Positions 26,552 through 36,081 are shown, counted from the stretch's first letter. The stretch is DNA of 64,000 bases from Streptomyces scabiei 87.22 (GCF_000091305.1 NC_013929.1:6386001-6450000); one strand, 5' to 3'. The notes: generated from the sequence alone by a model not told the origin. Numbers and translations: made by a program.

Positions 26552-28063
26552 CTACGCCGTCCGTGCGACCCCCGCGTGCCGTTCCAGGAAGGCCGCCACC
26601 CCCGCCGCCCGGCGGTGCGGCAGGAGCACCCGGGCCGTGCCCGCCAGCATCTGCTGGACGCGGGAGGACTGGACCTCGTCGAGCAGGTCGAGGACCCGCA
26701 GGCCGGCCGCCGCGGCCTCGTCGGGCCGGCCCCCGCGCGCGAGGTCGTCGGCCAGCTCGGCGGTGTACAGCGCGATGTTCCGGGTGAAGTGCGGGTTCTG
26801 CAGACCGGCCGCCCGGCGCGCGTGCCGGGCCGCCCGGGACCAGTCGCCCAGCGTGGACCAGCACTGCGCCTCCAGGCCCTCCAGCTCGGCCTCCCCGTAG
26901 AAGCTCATCCACTCCGGGTCGGCCTCGGCGGCGCCCCGCCCGTACAGGGCGTGCGCCCGGGCCAGCGCCTGCTCGCAGCCCGTACGGTCGGCGAGCCCCG
27001 CCCAGCCGCCCGCCTCCCGCAGCGCCAGTAGGGACATCAGCCGGGGCGACCCGAGCGGCCGGGCGACCCGCTGCGCGGCCTGCGCCGCCCGTACCGCCTC
27101 GCGCGGGCGGCCGGCGTCGCGCGCGAGGAACGCCGTGTTGCAGAACGCGTGCGCCTCCAGACCCGGGTCCCCCGCCATCCGGGCCGTCGCGAGCGCCTCC
27201 GCGTAGTGCGAGCGGGCGTCGTCGAAGCGCCCCGAGTCATGGGCCAGCCAGCCCACGGAGATGGCCAGTTCGCCCGCCCCCGCGTACAGCCGGTCGGCGG
27301 TGGTCTGCCGGGTGGTGCCCGCGTCGAGCAGCGCGTAGGCCGCGCGCAGCGGCGCCGAGGCCCTGCGGTACAGCCCGTCGGCTCCGTGCCGGTCGTCCAG
27401 CAGCCGGATCTTGCGCACGGCGGCTTCGAGCGCGCCCGCCTCCCCCGTGCCCGCCCGGTGGACGGGACGGCCGGCGGCCGAGGCCGTGCCCGCCAGGGCG
27501 AAGGGGCCGATCGAGGCGGCCGCCACCGCGGCGGTACCGCCGGTCATGAATGCGCGACGTTGCACGTCGCTCTCCTCGTGGTTCCGGTACGTGTGCTGCG
27601 GGCCCCGCCGGCCGCGCACATAGCCCGTGTCGCCCCGCGGGTCCTGCATGTCGTACATCTCTTGCGTGTCATACGGCTCGTACGTCCCTTCCGTCTCACC
27701 CCTCACGTCGGGTGAGGGGTGAGAGCGGCTCTCGTAGCGAGGCGAGGGCGCTTCCTCGGCGGGGCGCGCCCCCCGACCGCGCACCTCCGCGCGGGGCGCG
27801 AACCCCAGGTCGGTCAGTGTCCGGCCGGGGAACATGTGCAGGAACACCCGTTCGTAGGCGTAGTTGGGGCAGCGGATCTCGCCCGACTCGACCCGGCCGA
27901 CGTAGCGCGCGTCACAGCTCACCCGCTCGCCGATCTCCAGCGCGGCGCGCCGTACCGCCGAGGCGAACTCGCCCGGCGAACGCTGCCCGCGCAGCCGCCT
28001 GAAGGCGAGGTTCGGCCGCTGTGGCCGGGGGAACTGGGACGAGGTCACCGATGACGACGCCAT
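26552..28063 (-). CDS. NsdA-like developmental regulator (HTH-like plus TPR-like)
   Basis: 503 aa from the ATG at 28063 (GAGAGAGGG upstream). The N-terminal ~80 residues resemble an XRE-like helix-turn-helix (FASAVRRAALEIGERVSCDA, RYVGRVESGEIRCP). A low-complexity Tyr/Asp/Pro region follows (about residues 100-170). Next is QRRAFMTGGTAAVAAASIGP, a twin-Arg plus hydrophobic stretch. The C-terminal ~270 residues are TPR-like helical repeats (AHDSGRFDDARSHYAEAL, LGDWSRAARHARRAAGL). This layout is that of NsdA, a negative regulator of Streptomyces differentiation. It is probably a paralogue, since nsdA of S. coelicolor is elsewhere. Targets are unknown. Confidence 0.7.
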   Translation of the reverse strand: MASSSVTSSQFPRPQRPNLAFRRLRGQRSPGEFASAVRRAALEIGERVSCDARYVGRVESGEIRCPNYAYERVFLHMFPGRTLTDLGFAPRAEVRGRGARPAEEAPSPRYESRSHPSPDVRGETEGTYEPYDTQEMYDMQDPRGDTGYVRGRRGPQHTYRNHEESDVQRRAFMTGGTAAVAAASIGPFALAGTASAAGRPVHRAGTGEAGALEAAVRKIRLLDDRHGADGLYRRASAPLRAAYALLDAGTTRQTTADRLYAGAGELAISVGWLAHDSGRFDDARSHYAEALATARMAGDPGLEAHAFCNTAFLARDAGRPREAVRAAQAAQRVARPLGSPRLMSLLALREAGGWAGLADRTGCEQALARAHALYGRGAAEADPEWMSFYGEAELEGLEAQCWSTLGDWSRAARHARRAAGLQNPHFTRNIALYTAELADDLARGGRPDEAAAAGLRVLDLLDEVQSSRVQQMLAGTARVLLPHRRAAGVAAFLERHAGVARTA

Positions 28064-28321
28064 GGCCGGGCCCTCTCTCGCGAACCGTCGAACCATGCCG
28101 GATTCAGTAGGACTTGTGTGCGTGCTGCACGGTTGGTTCCGCTGTGTCCGGCGGGGCAAGAACGTACCCGCCCGATCGAGGCCGCCACGCGAGGTTTGGC
28201 TACAAACCGGATATCTCATCCCGGATATGCCATGAACTGCCATCCTTTGCGGCGCAGTTTCGCCGTAGCCCTTGACGGGGCTACGCGTTGACCAGGGGGC
28301 TGGTAGGCGTGGGAGGCCCGG

Positions 28322-28696
28322 ATGAAGAACCACGAACCCCGTTCCGAATGCGACCTGGTGACCGTGCCCGCGCGGCAGGGACTGGAGGCGGTCGACATCC
28401 TCCGCCGGGGCGCCCTCGACGTGATGGGGCCCGTCATGACGGTCGGGCCCGTGCTGCACGACGACACCTGCGACACCCTCGGGTTCCTGGTACCGCCCGG
28501 TACGGCCGACGCGTGGGACGTGCCGGGGAGCACCTGCACGCAGAGCGACGGGCGGGGGGCCGTCCTGGCTCCTCCGGAGGGCGCGGACTGGCTGTTGCCG
28601 CCGGGGGAGGCGGACCTCGCGACCGATCCGACGGTGCTGCGCGCCGCGCTGGGCGAGGCGGCGCGGCTGATCGAGGCCGCGGACAACTGCCGGTGA
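28322..28696 (+). CDS. Small conserved protein of unknown function
   Basis: 124 aa with GGAGG 4 nt before the ATG. No membrane segment or known motif. The middle (GPVLHDDTCDTLGFLVPPGT, then VLAPPEGADWLLPP) looks like a compact beta-rich domain and recalls the short prim-pol-associated proteins of streptomycetes, but I do not assign a family. It is divergent from the NsdA-like gene, across a 258-bp gap that should hold both promoters. Confidence 0.7.
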   Translation: MKNHEPRSECDLVTVPARQGLEAVDILRRGALDVMGPVMTVGPVLHDDTCDTLGFLVPPGTADAWDVPGSTCTQSDGRGAVLAPPEGADWLLPPGEADLATDPTVLRAALGEAARLIEAADNCR

Positions 28697-28754
28697 CCCG
28701 CTGGGCGCCCCCCGCCCGGCGCGCACCGGGTGCCCCGCGCCCGATAATGAGGTC

Positions 28755-29627
28755 ATGGGCAGGTCGAAGAAGGGGCAGGGGCGGCGTGGGCAGGGCGCCG
28801 ACGTCGTGGTCGAGGAGGTCGACGGGGGGCTCGCCGAGCTGCTTCCGGACCGGGACCGGCCCCGGGCGTGGACCTTGCTGGTCGACGGGGCGCCGCAGTC
28901 GCACGTCGATCTCGACGACCCCGCGTACCTGTCGTTCGAGTACCAGCGCCGGATCGGTCACGTCATCGACCTCGTCGCCCCGGCGGGGCGGCCCGTGCAC
29001 GCCGTGCACCTCGGCGGAGGCGCCTTCACCCTCGCCCGGTACGTCGCCGCCACCCGCCCCCGCTCCACCCAGCAGGTCGTCGAGCGGGACGCGTCCCTCG
29101 TCCAACTCGTCCGACGGGAGCTTCCGTTGGACCCGAACGCCCGGATACGGGTGCGGTCGACGGACGCGCGCGAGGGGCTCGCGAAGGTGCCCGACGGATG
29201 GGCGGACCTGGTCATAGCGGATGTGTTCAGCGCGGCGCGCACCCCGGCGCATCTGACGTCGACGGAGTTCCTCACGGAGGTGCGGCGGGTGGTGAAGCCC
29301 GGCGGGTCCTACGCGGCGAACCTCGCCGACGGTCCGCCGCTGGCGCATCTGCGCGGCCAGATCGCCACCGCCGCCGTCGTCTTCCCGGAGCTGGCGCTGA
29401 TCGCCGACCCGACCGTGCTGCGGGGCAGACGGTTCGGCAACGCGGTCCTCGTCGCCTCCGCGGTACCGCTCCCCGTCGCCGAACTGACCCGCCGGGCCGC
29501 CTCCGACCCGCATCCCGGCCGGGTCGAGCACGGCAGGGCGCTCACCGACTTCACGGGCGGCGCGCAGCCCGTGACGGACGCGGGTGCGGTGGCCTCTCCC
29601 GCGCCGCCGTCGTCGGTGTTCCGCTGA
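28755..29627 (+). CDS. Spermidine-synthase-like SAM-dependent transferase
   Basis: 290 aa. A Rossmann motif (VHAVHLGGGAFTLARYVAAT) is followed by the acidic strand end (QQVVERDASLVQLVR), motif RVRSTDAREGL and WADLVIADVFS. This is the order of polyamine synthase / fused spermidine-synthase proteins. The usual catalytic Asp of spermidine synthase seems to sit in ADVFSAARTP, so aminopropyl transfer is possible but a methyltransferase role is equally likely. The C-terminal ~35 residues are disordered. It is convergent with the next gene. Confidence 0.8.
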   Translation: MGRSKKGQGRRGQGADVVVEEVDGGLAELLPDRDRPRAWTLLVDGAPQSHVDLDDPAYLSFEYQRRIGHVIDLVAPAGRPVHAVHLGGGAFTLARYVAATRPRSTQQVVERDASLVQLVRRELPLDPNARIRVRSTDAREGLAKVPDGWADLVIADVFSAARTPAHLTSTEFLTEVRRVVKPGGSYAANLADGPPLAHLRGQIATAAVVFPELALIADPTVLRGRRFGNAVLVASAVPLPVAELTRRAASDPHPGRVEHGRALTDFTGGAQPVTDAGAVASPAPPSSVFR

Positions 29628-29709
29628 GGTCCCGATTTCCAGAAGTAACGGCCCGCGGGGCACGCGTGCGGGGGAGGCGCCGGTCCCCGGAGGGCGGCAC
29701 GGCTCCTCC

Positions 29710-30273
29710 TCAGAAGTTCTGCACGTCCACCCGGGGCGCGCTGTCGTGCCAGGTGCAGAACACCGACACCCGGTCCGCACCGGCGGCGAAGTCGACCCGG
29801 ATCCAGGTCTCCGTCTTCCACACCTGCATCGACCAGCCCGAACCGGGCGTCGCCGACACGAGCGTCGCGTAGTCCTCGGCGAGCGAGAGGACCACCCGGC
29901 CGCCCTCGGTGTCGTACGCCTTCACCCGGCCCGAGTCGGACGGGGCGGCCGGGGCGGCCGGGGTGCCGGTGCCCGGACCGGGGCTCGGCCTCGCGGACCC
30001 CGGCGGCTTCGAGGGGGTGGGGGACGGCTCGTCCGCCTCCTTCCGCGCCGGAGGCTCCGTGCTCTTCGAGGGCTCCGGAGGGGCCGTCGCGGTGGCGGGC
30101 GCGGTGGCGCCCCGGTCCCGCGCGTCGGCGGCCCCGACGGGCAGCGCACGGGGCGGGTCGTAGGCCGTACCGGCCAGCACCGTGTGGACGCCCCACCACG
30201 TCACCGTGACCGCCGCGCCCGTGGCGAGCAGCCAGGCCAGTAGGGGGAGGAGTCCTCTGCGCATCGCGGCCAT
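29710..30273 (-). CDS. Membrane-anchored protein of unknown function
   Basis: 187 aa. A single N-terminal hydrophobic segment (LLPLLAWLLATGAAVTVTWW) is followed by a ~80-residue Pro/Thr/Ser/Ala-rich stalk. A C-terminal domain follows (GGRVVLSLAEDYATLVSATP, ending in VFCTWHDSAPRVDVQNF). It looks like a membrane-anchored extracytoplasmic module. It is divergent from the two-component pair at 30407-32592, so it could be its target or signal partner, but that is inference. Confidence 0.75.
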   Translation of the reverse strand: MAAMRRGLLPLLAWLLATGAAVTVTWWGVHTVLAGTAYDPPRALPVGAADARDRGATAPATATAPPEPSKSTEPPARKEADEPSPTPSKPPGSARPSPGPGTGTPAAPAAPSDSGRVKAYDTEGGRVVLSLAEDYATLVSATPGSGWSMQVWKTETWIRVDFAAGADRVSVFCTWHDSAPRVDVQNF

Positions 30274-30406
30274 ACTGCCCCACGCGCCCCGGCGGTGTCC
30301 TGGTGACCTGGGGTACCGGTCCGGCCCCCGGCCTTCTCGCGGGGCTGCCGCGTGAGTTGTCCACAGGCTCCCGCCGGGCTCCTGCGCATGGCGTACGGTG
30401 CGGCGC

Positions 30407-31111
30407 ATGGCAAGTGTGCTCGTGGTCGAGGACGATCCGTTCGTACGCTCGGCGCTGATCAGGCATCTGACGGACGCCGCACACACGGTGCGCAGCGTCG
30501 GTACGGCCCTGGAGGCGCTGCGCGAGGTCGCGCACGTCCGGTTCGACGTGGTCGTCCTCGACCTCGGGCTCCCCGACCTCGACGGCTCGGAGGCGCTGAA
30601 GATGCTGCGCGGCATCACGGACGTCCCCGTGATCATCGCGACCGCGCGGGACGACGAGGCGGAGATCGTCCGCCTGCTGAACGCGGGCGCGGACGACTAC
30701 CTGACCAAGCCGTTCTCGGTCGAGCACCTGTCCGCCCGGATGGCGGCCGTCCTGCGCCGCTCCCGCGCCTACGCCGGTGAGGCGCCCCCCTCCCCGGTCA
30801 TCCGGGTCGGCGGTCTCGCGATCGACCCGCTGCGCCGCCGGGCCGAGCTGGACGGTGTACCGCTCGACCTCACCCGGCGGGAGTTCGACCTGCTGGCGTT
30901 CCTGGCCGGACGCCCCGGTGTGGTCGTCGCGCGCAGGGAGCTGCTGACCGAGGTGTGGCAGCAGTCGTACGGGGACGACCAGACCATCGACGTGCATCTG
31001 TCGTGGCTGCGGCGGAAGTTGGGGGAGACCGCGGCGCGACCGCGGTATCTGCACACGCTGCGCGGTGTCGGTGTGAAGCTGGAACCGCCGGGGGCGGGAC
31101 CCCGGCCATGA
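30407..31111 (+). CDS. OmpR-family response regulator
   Basis: 234 aa from the ATG at 30407, with an earlier in-frame start at 30398. Receiver: VVEDDPF, phospho-Asp52 in VVVLDLGLPDLDG, and the conserved Lys in DYLTKPF. C-terminal winged helix: LTRREFDLLAFLAGRPGVVV and IDVHLSWLRRKLGE. The stop overlaps the kinase ATG as ATGA. It is a cytoplasmic DNA-binding output of the kinase that follows. Confidence 0.92.
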   Translation: MASVLVVEDDPFVRSALIRHLTDAAHTVRSVGTALEALREVAHVRFDVVVLDLGLPDLDGSEALKMLRGITDVPVIIATARDDEAEIVRLLNAGADDYLTKPFSVEHLSARMAAVLRRSRAYAGEAPPSPVIRVGGLAIDPLRRRAELDGVPLDLTRREFDLLAFLAGRPGVVVARRELLTEVWQQSYGDDQTIDVHLSWLRRKLGETAARPRYLHTLRGVGVKLEPPGAGPRP

Positions 31112-32592
31112 GGTGGGCCCTGGTCAAGGTGTGTCTGGCGGTGACGGCGATGGTCGTGGTGGCCTTCGCGGTGCCGCTCGGGCTGGTCGTCAAGGAACTG
31201 GCGCGGGACCGGGCCTTCTCCGGCGCCGAGCGGGAGGCGGCCGCGATCGCACCGGCGCTCTCCATCACCACCGACCGGGAGCAGCTGGAGCGGGTCCTCG
31301 CCTCGGTCGGGTCCGACGACGGGATGGCGGTGCACCTGCCGGCGGGCGCGGGGAGCCCCGCGCTCGACCTGGGCCGGCAGCGGGCGTCCGACCGGGACAT
31401 CGCGGCCGTGCGGAAGCTGGGCCGGGCCTCCACCGCCGAGGTGCCCGGCGGGTCCACGCTGCTGCAGCCCACCGCGGTCGGTTCCGGCGCGACGGCGGTC
31501 GTGGAGGTGTACGTGCCCGACGCGGAGGTGAGCCGGGGGCTCGCCACGGCGTGGGCGGTGCTCGCCGGGGTGGGCGCCCTGCTGATCGTCGGCTCGGTGG
31601 CCGTGGCGGACCGGCTCGGGGTGCGGATGGTCCGGCCCGCGCGGCGGCTGGTGCGGAGCGCGCGGGAACTGGGGGAGGGGCAACTGGGCGCGCGGGTGCC
31701 GGAGAAGGGGCCCAAGGAGCTGCGGCTGGCGGCGGCGGCGTTCAACGCGATGGCCGACCAGGTGGTGCAACTGCTGGCGAACGAGCGGGAGCTGGCGGCC
31801 GATCTGTCGCACCGGCTGCGGACACCGCTGACCGTGCTGCGGCTCAACGCGGCCTCGCTCGGCGACGGGCCTGCCGCCGAGCAGACGCGGGCGGCGGTCG
31901 AGCAGCTGGAGCGGGAGGTCGACACGATCATCCGTACCGCGCGGGAGGCCAAGCCGCGGACGGCGCCGACGGGGCCCGGCGCCGGGTGCGACGCGGCCGA
32001 GGTGGTCCGGGAGCGGATGGAGTTCTGGTCGGCGCTCGCGGAGGACGAGGGGCGCGTCTGGCGGGTGGCCGGGGCCGAGCGCCCGGTCCGCACGCCCGTC
32101 GCCCGCGCCGACCTGGCCGCCGCGCTGGACGCCCTCCTCGGCAACGTCTTCCGGCACACGGCGCAGGGCACGGCCTTCGCGGTGGACGTCCACCACGCCG
32201 AGGACGCGGTGATCGTCCTGGTCTCCGACGCGGGGCCCGGCATCGCCGATCCCGAGGCCGCCATGGCCCGGGGGCGCGGCTCCGGCAGCGACGGCTCGAC
32301 GGGGCTCGGCCTGGACATCGTGCGCAGGCTCGCCGAGTCGACCGGCGGTGACGTCCGCCTCGGGACGTCGGTGCTGGGCGGCACCGAGGTGCGGATCCGG
32401 CTCCAGCTCGACGGGGGCGGGGCCGCGGGGGGCGGCAGGCCGCCGGTGCGGCGGCGGCGCGGGGGAGTGGCGATACGCCGGCGCAAACACTTCGGGACGG
32501 CGCCCGCCCGGGCCGGGGACGGCGGCGGCCGGCCGTGGTGGGCGATCTCGGGCGGTCGCGGTGGCCCACGGGGTGGGCCCTCCGGGATGTGA
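31108..32592 (+). CDS. Sensor histidine kinase with HAMP domain
   Basis: 494 aa. TM1 (VCLAVTAMVVVAFAVPLGLV), an extracytoplasmic sensor of ~120 residues and TM2 (AWAVLAGVGALLIVGSVAVA) are followed by HAMP (RPARRLVRSARELGEGQLG). HisKA has phospho-His235 in DLSHRLRTPLTVL. HATPase has LGNVFRHTAQGT, VSDAGPGI and GLGLDIVRRLAE. The Arg/Gly-rich C-terminal ~60 residues are an unusual basic tail. It is translated with the preceding regulator through ATGA. Confidence 0.9.
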   Translation: MRWALVKVCLAVTAMVVVAFAVPLGLVVKELARDRAFSGAEREAAAIAPALSITTDREQLERVLASVGSDDGMAVHLPAGAGSPALDLGRQRASDRDIAAVRKLGRASTAEVPGGSTLLQPTAVGSGATAVVEVYVPDAEVSRGLATAWAVLAGVGALLIVGSVAVADRLGVRMVRPARRLVRSARELGEGQLGARVPEKGPKELRLAAAAFNAMADQVVQLLANERELAADLSHRLRTPLTVLRLNAASLGDGPAAEQTRAAVEQLEREVDTIIRTAREAKPRTAPTGPGAGCDAAEVVRERMEFWSALAEDEGRVWRVAGAERPVRTPVARADLAAALDALLGNVFRHTAQGTAFAVDVHHAEDAVIVLVSDAGPGIADPEAAMARGRGSGSDGSTGLGLDIVRRLAESTGGDVRLGTSVLGGTEVRIRLQLDGGGAAGGGRPPVRRRRGGVAIRRRKHFGTAPARAGDGGGRPWWAISGGRGGPRGGPSGM

Positions 32593-32664
32593 GGTGGCTC
32601 ACGTATGTGTCGGTCACGTTTCGACATCCAGGGATTACGTTTCAACAAAGGGGGACAAGAAGTC

Positions 32665-32743
32665 TTGACGCATGACATGACATAGAGCTGTTATGGCGGC
32701 CACCGATGTTCGGTCGAGTTGGTTTCTGATTGTTTTCGATCAG
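32665..32743 (+). promoter_or_regulatory. Candidate promoter and operator of the galactoside operon
   Basis: TTGACG at 32665-32670 and TGTTAT at 32689-32694 (18-bp spacer) form a plausible promoter. Just downstream, CTGATTGTTTTCGATCAG (32726-32743) is an imperfect palindrome with perfect 5-bp arms, and also reads as two TTTC(T)GAT direct repeats. DeoR-family sugar repressors often bind such sites. A site downstream of the promoter suits repression. No regulator gene is adjacent. Confidence 0.45.
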
Positions 32744-32794
32744 TCACCGGCGAGGGCCATTGAGACCGAACGACCTGTCCCCAGGGAGCCGTAC

Positions 32795-34105
32795 ATGCAC
32801 CTCACACCTTCCGGTCTCTCCGTCCCCGGCCCGAGCCGCCGCACCGTGCTGCGCGGCGTCGGCGGGGCGGTGGCGCTCGGCGCCGGCGTCCCCCTGCTCA
32901 GCGCCTGCGGCGGCAGTGGCAGCTCGGCCGGTGACGCGAAGACCGTCTCGCTCGGCTCCAACGCGTCGGACGCGGTGCCGAAGAAGGCGTTCGCCGAGAT
33001 CTACGCGGCGTTCAAGAAGAAGTCCGGGATCACGGTCGACGTGAACACCAAGGACCACAACACGTTCCAGGAGCAGATCAACTCCTACCTGCAGGGCACG
33101 CCGGACGACGTGTTCCACTGGTTCGCCGGCTACCGCATGCAGTTCTTCGCCGCCAAGGGCCTCGCCAGCCCGATCGACGACGTGTGGGACAAGATCTCGG
33201 GCAACTTCCCCGAGGCGATGCAGAAGCTCAGCAAGGGCGCGGACGGCAAGTACTACTTCGTGCCGCTGTACACGTACCCCTGGGCGCTCTTCTACCGCAA
33301 GAGCGTCTTCCAGGAGAAGGGCTACGAGGTCCCCACCACGTGGGACCAGCTGATAGCCCTGTGCAAGCAGATGCAGAAGGACAAGCTCGTCCCGATCGCC
33401 TTCGGCGACAAGGACGCGTGGCCGGCGATGGGCACCTTCGACCAGCTCAACTTCCGCACCAACGGCTACGACTTCCACGTCGAGCTGATGGCGGGCAAGG
33501 CGTCCTGGACCGACGCCAAGGTCCGCAAGGTCTTCGACAACTGGACCGAGCTGCTCCCCTACCACCAGGAGGGCGCCGTCGGCCGTACCTGGCAGGACGC
33601 CGCGCAGACCCTGGTGTCGAAGAAGGCGGGCATGTACCTGCTGGGCACCTTCGTGGGCCAGCAGTTCACCAACAAGGCCGACCTGGACGACCTGGACTTC
33701 TTCGCCTTCCCGGAGATCGACCCGGCGTACGGCCAGGACACCGTCGAGGCCCCCACCGACGGCTACATGATGAGCAAGGCCCCGAAGAACAAGGCCGGCG
33801 CCGTCAAGCTGATGGAGTTCCTCGGCACCCCCGAGGCCGAGCAGATCTACCTGAAGGCCGACCCGAACGTGGTCGCCGCCTCCACCAAGGCCGACACCTC
33901 CTCGTACTCGCCGCTGCAGAAGAAGGCGTACGAGATGATCTCGGGCGCCAAGAGCCTCACCCAGTTCATGGACCGCGACAGCCGCCCCGACTTCACCTCC
34001 ACGGTGATGCAGCCGGCGCTGCAGAAGTTCATCCGCGACCCCAAGGGCGTCGACAGCCTGCTCTCGTCCATCGAGCGCCAGAAGAAGACGATCTTCGCGT
34101 CCTGA
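32795..34105 (+). CDS. Sugar ABC transporter binding lipoprotein
   Basis: 436 aa from the ATG at 32795 with GGGAG 6 nt upstream. A twin-arginine-type signal (SRRTVLRGVGGAVALGAG) ends in the lipobox LLSAC. The mature protein is a family-1 carbohydrate-binding protein (FAEIYAAFKKKSGITVDV, WFAGYRMQFFAAKGL, YPWALFYRKSVFQEKGYEV). It is the first gene of a five-gene operon with two permeases, GH36 and GH42, so an oligosaccharide containing galactose is the inferred ligand. The ATPase is not encoded here and is probably a shared MsiK-type subunit. Confidence 0.9.
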   Translation: MHLTPSGLSVPGPSRRTVLRGVGGAVALGAGVPLLSACGGSGSSAGDAKTVSLGSNASDAVPKKAFAEIYAAFKKKSGITVDVNTKDHNTFQEQINSYLQGTPDDVFHWFAGYRMQFFAAKGLASPIDDVWDKISGNFPEAMQKLSKGADGKYYFVPLYTYPWALFYRKSVFQEKGYEVPTTWDQLIALCKQMQKDKLVPIAFGDKDAWPAMGTFDQLNFRTNGYDFHVELMAGKASWTDAKVRKVFDNWTELLPYHQEGAVGRTWQDAAQTLVSKKAGMYLLGTFVGQQFTNKADLDDLDFFAFPEIDPAYGQDTVEAPTDGYMMSKAPKNKAGAVKLMEFLGTPEAEQIYLKADPNVVAASTKADTSSYSPLQKKAYEMISGAKSLTQFMDRDSRPDFTSTVMQPALQKFIRDPKGVDSLLSSIERQKKTIFAS

Positions 34106-34153
34106 CGACCGTCCTGACGACCGACCGTCCTCACGACTGGATGACCTCCTGAC

Positions 34154-35152
34154 ATGACGACCACCCCCACCGAGAGCCCGGAGGCGGCCACGCCGCCTCC
34201 GGGCTCCGGCCCTGCCGCGAAAACCGCACAGAACGGGAAGTCCGCGAAGGTGCCCCAGGGGCACCGGCGGCTCCTCACCCGCCGGGACAGGCTCACCCTG
34301 GGCCTCATGGCGGGTCTGCCGACGTTCCTGCACGTCGCCCTCGTCTGGGTGACGGCCCTCGCGTCGATCCTGCTGGCCTTCACCACCTGGGACGGCATCG
34401 GCTTCGACTCCATCAAGTGGGTCGGGCTGCACAACTTCCAGGAACTGTTCACCAACAACCCGCAGTTCTGGCCCGCCGTCGAACACAACGTCATCTGGTT
34501 CGTCGCGCTGATCCTGATCCCCACGCCGCTCGGCCTGTTCCTGGCCGTGCAGCTGGACAAGAACATCCGGTTCAGCCGCGTCTACCAGACGGCGTTCTTC
34601 CTGCCCGTCGTGATGTCCCTGGCGGTCATCGGCTTCGTCTGGCAGCTGATCTACAACCCCGACACGGGCCTGATCAACAGCCTCATCGGCGCCAACGAGC
34701 CGGGCCACTACATCGACTGGATCGGCGACCCGGACCTCAACCTCTGGGCCATCCTCATCGCCGCGTCCTGGCGCCACACCGGCTACATGATGATCCTCTA
34801 CCTGGCCGGCCTGAAGGGCGTGGACCCGTCCCTGCGCGAGGCCTCCGCGCTGGACGGCGCCAACGAGTGGCAGACGTTCAAGAACGTCATCTTCCCCACC
34901 CTGCGCCCGACGAACACCGTCGTCCTGGTCGTCACGATCATCGAGGCCCTGCGCGCCTTCGACCTCGTCTTCGTCTTCAACAAGGGCGCCGAGGGCACCG
35001 AACTGCTCTCCATCCTCGTCACCAACAACATCATCGGAGAGTCCAGCCGCATCGGCTACGGATCGGCCATCGCCGTCGTCCTGCTGGTGATCTCCCTCGC
35101 CGTGATCATCCCGTACCTGATCGCGACCTTCCGGAAGGAGCGGCGCGCATGA
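34154..35152 (+). CDS. Sugar ABC transporter permease (MalF-like)
   Basis: 332 aa. A polar N-terminal ~55 residues precede six hydrophobic segments (VALVWVTALASILLAFTTWD, LILIPTPLGLFLAVQLDKNI, TAFFLPVVMSLAVIGFVWQL and others). The EAA loop is DPSLREASALDGANEWQTFK. It is the first permease subunit and its stop overlaps the next ATG (ATGA). It acts in the membrane with the MalG-like partner. Confidence 0.9.
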   Translation: MTTTPTESPEAATPPPGSGPAAKTAQNGKSAKVPQGHRRLLTRRDRLTLGLMAGLPTFLHVALVWVTALASILLAFTTWDGIGFDSIKWVGLHNFQELFTNNPQFWPAVEHNVIWFVALILIPTPLGLFLAVQLDKNIRFSRVYQTAFFLPVVMSLAVIGFVWQLIYNPDTGLINSLIGANEPGHYIDWIGDPDLNLWAILIAASWRHTGYMMILYLAGLKGVDPSLREASALDGANEWQTFKNVIFPTLRPTNTVVLVVTIIEALRAFDLVFVFNKGAEGTELLSILVTNNIIGESSRIGYGSAIAVVLLVISLAVIIPYLIATFRKERRA

Positions 35153-36054
35153 GCACCACCGTCGACACCACCGCCGCGGCCGTCGCTCCCAAGGAGCGCA
35201 CCCCCCTGCGCCCCGCCCGGATCGTCCTGCACGCCTTCCTCGTCTGCATGGCCCTGGCCTGGCTGGCACCCCTGCTGTGGGCGCTGTACGCGGCCCTGCG
35301 CCCCTACGGCGAGACCAGCGAGAAGGGCTACGTCTCCTGGCCCGACAAGCTCAGCTTCGACAACTTCACGAACGCGTTCACCCAGTCGGACATGACGCAC
35401 TACTTCGTGAACACCCTGATCATCGCCGTCCCGGCGGTGCTGTTGACGCTGTTCCTGTCGTCGATGGTCGCCTTCTACGTCAGCCGCTTCGACTTCCGCG
35501 TCAACATCTTCCTGCTGCTGGTCTTCACGGCGGGCAACCTGCTTCCGCAGCAGGTCATCATCACCCCGCTGTACCGCCTGTACCTGCTCATCGACCTGCC
35601 CGGCATCACGATGAGCGGCAAGCTCTACGACTCCGCGCTCGGCCTGGTCCTCATCCACGTGGCCTTCCAGTCCGGGTTCTGCGCCTTCGTGCTGAGCAAC
35701 TACATGCGCTCCCTGCCGCACGAGCTGACCGAGGCCGCCCTCGTCGACGGTGCCTCGGTGTGGCGCCTGTACTGGCAGATCGTGCTGCCGCTGTGCAAGC
35801 CCGCCATGGCCGCCCTCGCCACGTTGCTGTCCATCTGGATCTACAACGACTTCTTCTGGGCGCTGGTGCTGATCTCCACCGGCGAGAACATGCCGATCAC
35901 CTCGGCGCTGAACAACCTCTCCGGCCAGTACTTCACCGACCCCAACCTGGTCGCCGCCGGTGCCCTGCTCACCGCGATCCCGACGCTGATCGTGTACTTC
36001 GCACTCCAGCGCCAGTTCGTCAGCGGCCTCACCCTGGGCGCCAACAAGGGCTGA
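35149..36054 (+). CDS. Sugar ABC transporter permease (MalG-like)
   Basis: 301 aa with six hydrophobic segments. The EAA loop is PHELTEAALVDGASVWRLYW, and the C-terminus (QRQFVSGLTLGANKG) is typical of MalG-type permeases. It is translationally coupled to the preceding permease. The alpha-galactosidase gene starts 27 bp downstream. Confidence 0.9.
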   Translation: MSTTVDTTAAAVAPKERTPLRPARIVLHAFLVCMALAWLAPLLWALYAALRPYGETSEKGYVSWPDKLSFDNFTNAFTQSDMTHYFVNTLIIAVPAVLLTLFLSSMVAFYVSRFDFRVNIFLLLVFTAGNLLPQQVIITPLYRLYLLIDLPGITMSGKLYDSALGLVLIHVAFQSGFCAFVLSNYMRSLPHELTEAALVDGASVWRLYWQIVLPLCKPAMAALATLLSIWIYNDFFWALVLISTGENMPITSALNNLSGQYFTDPNLVAAGALLTAIPTLIVYFALQRQFVSGLTLGANKG

Positions 36055-36081
36055 CCGGCCACTTCCGAGAGAGAACCCTTC

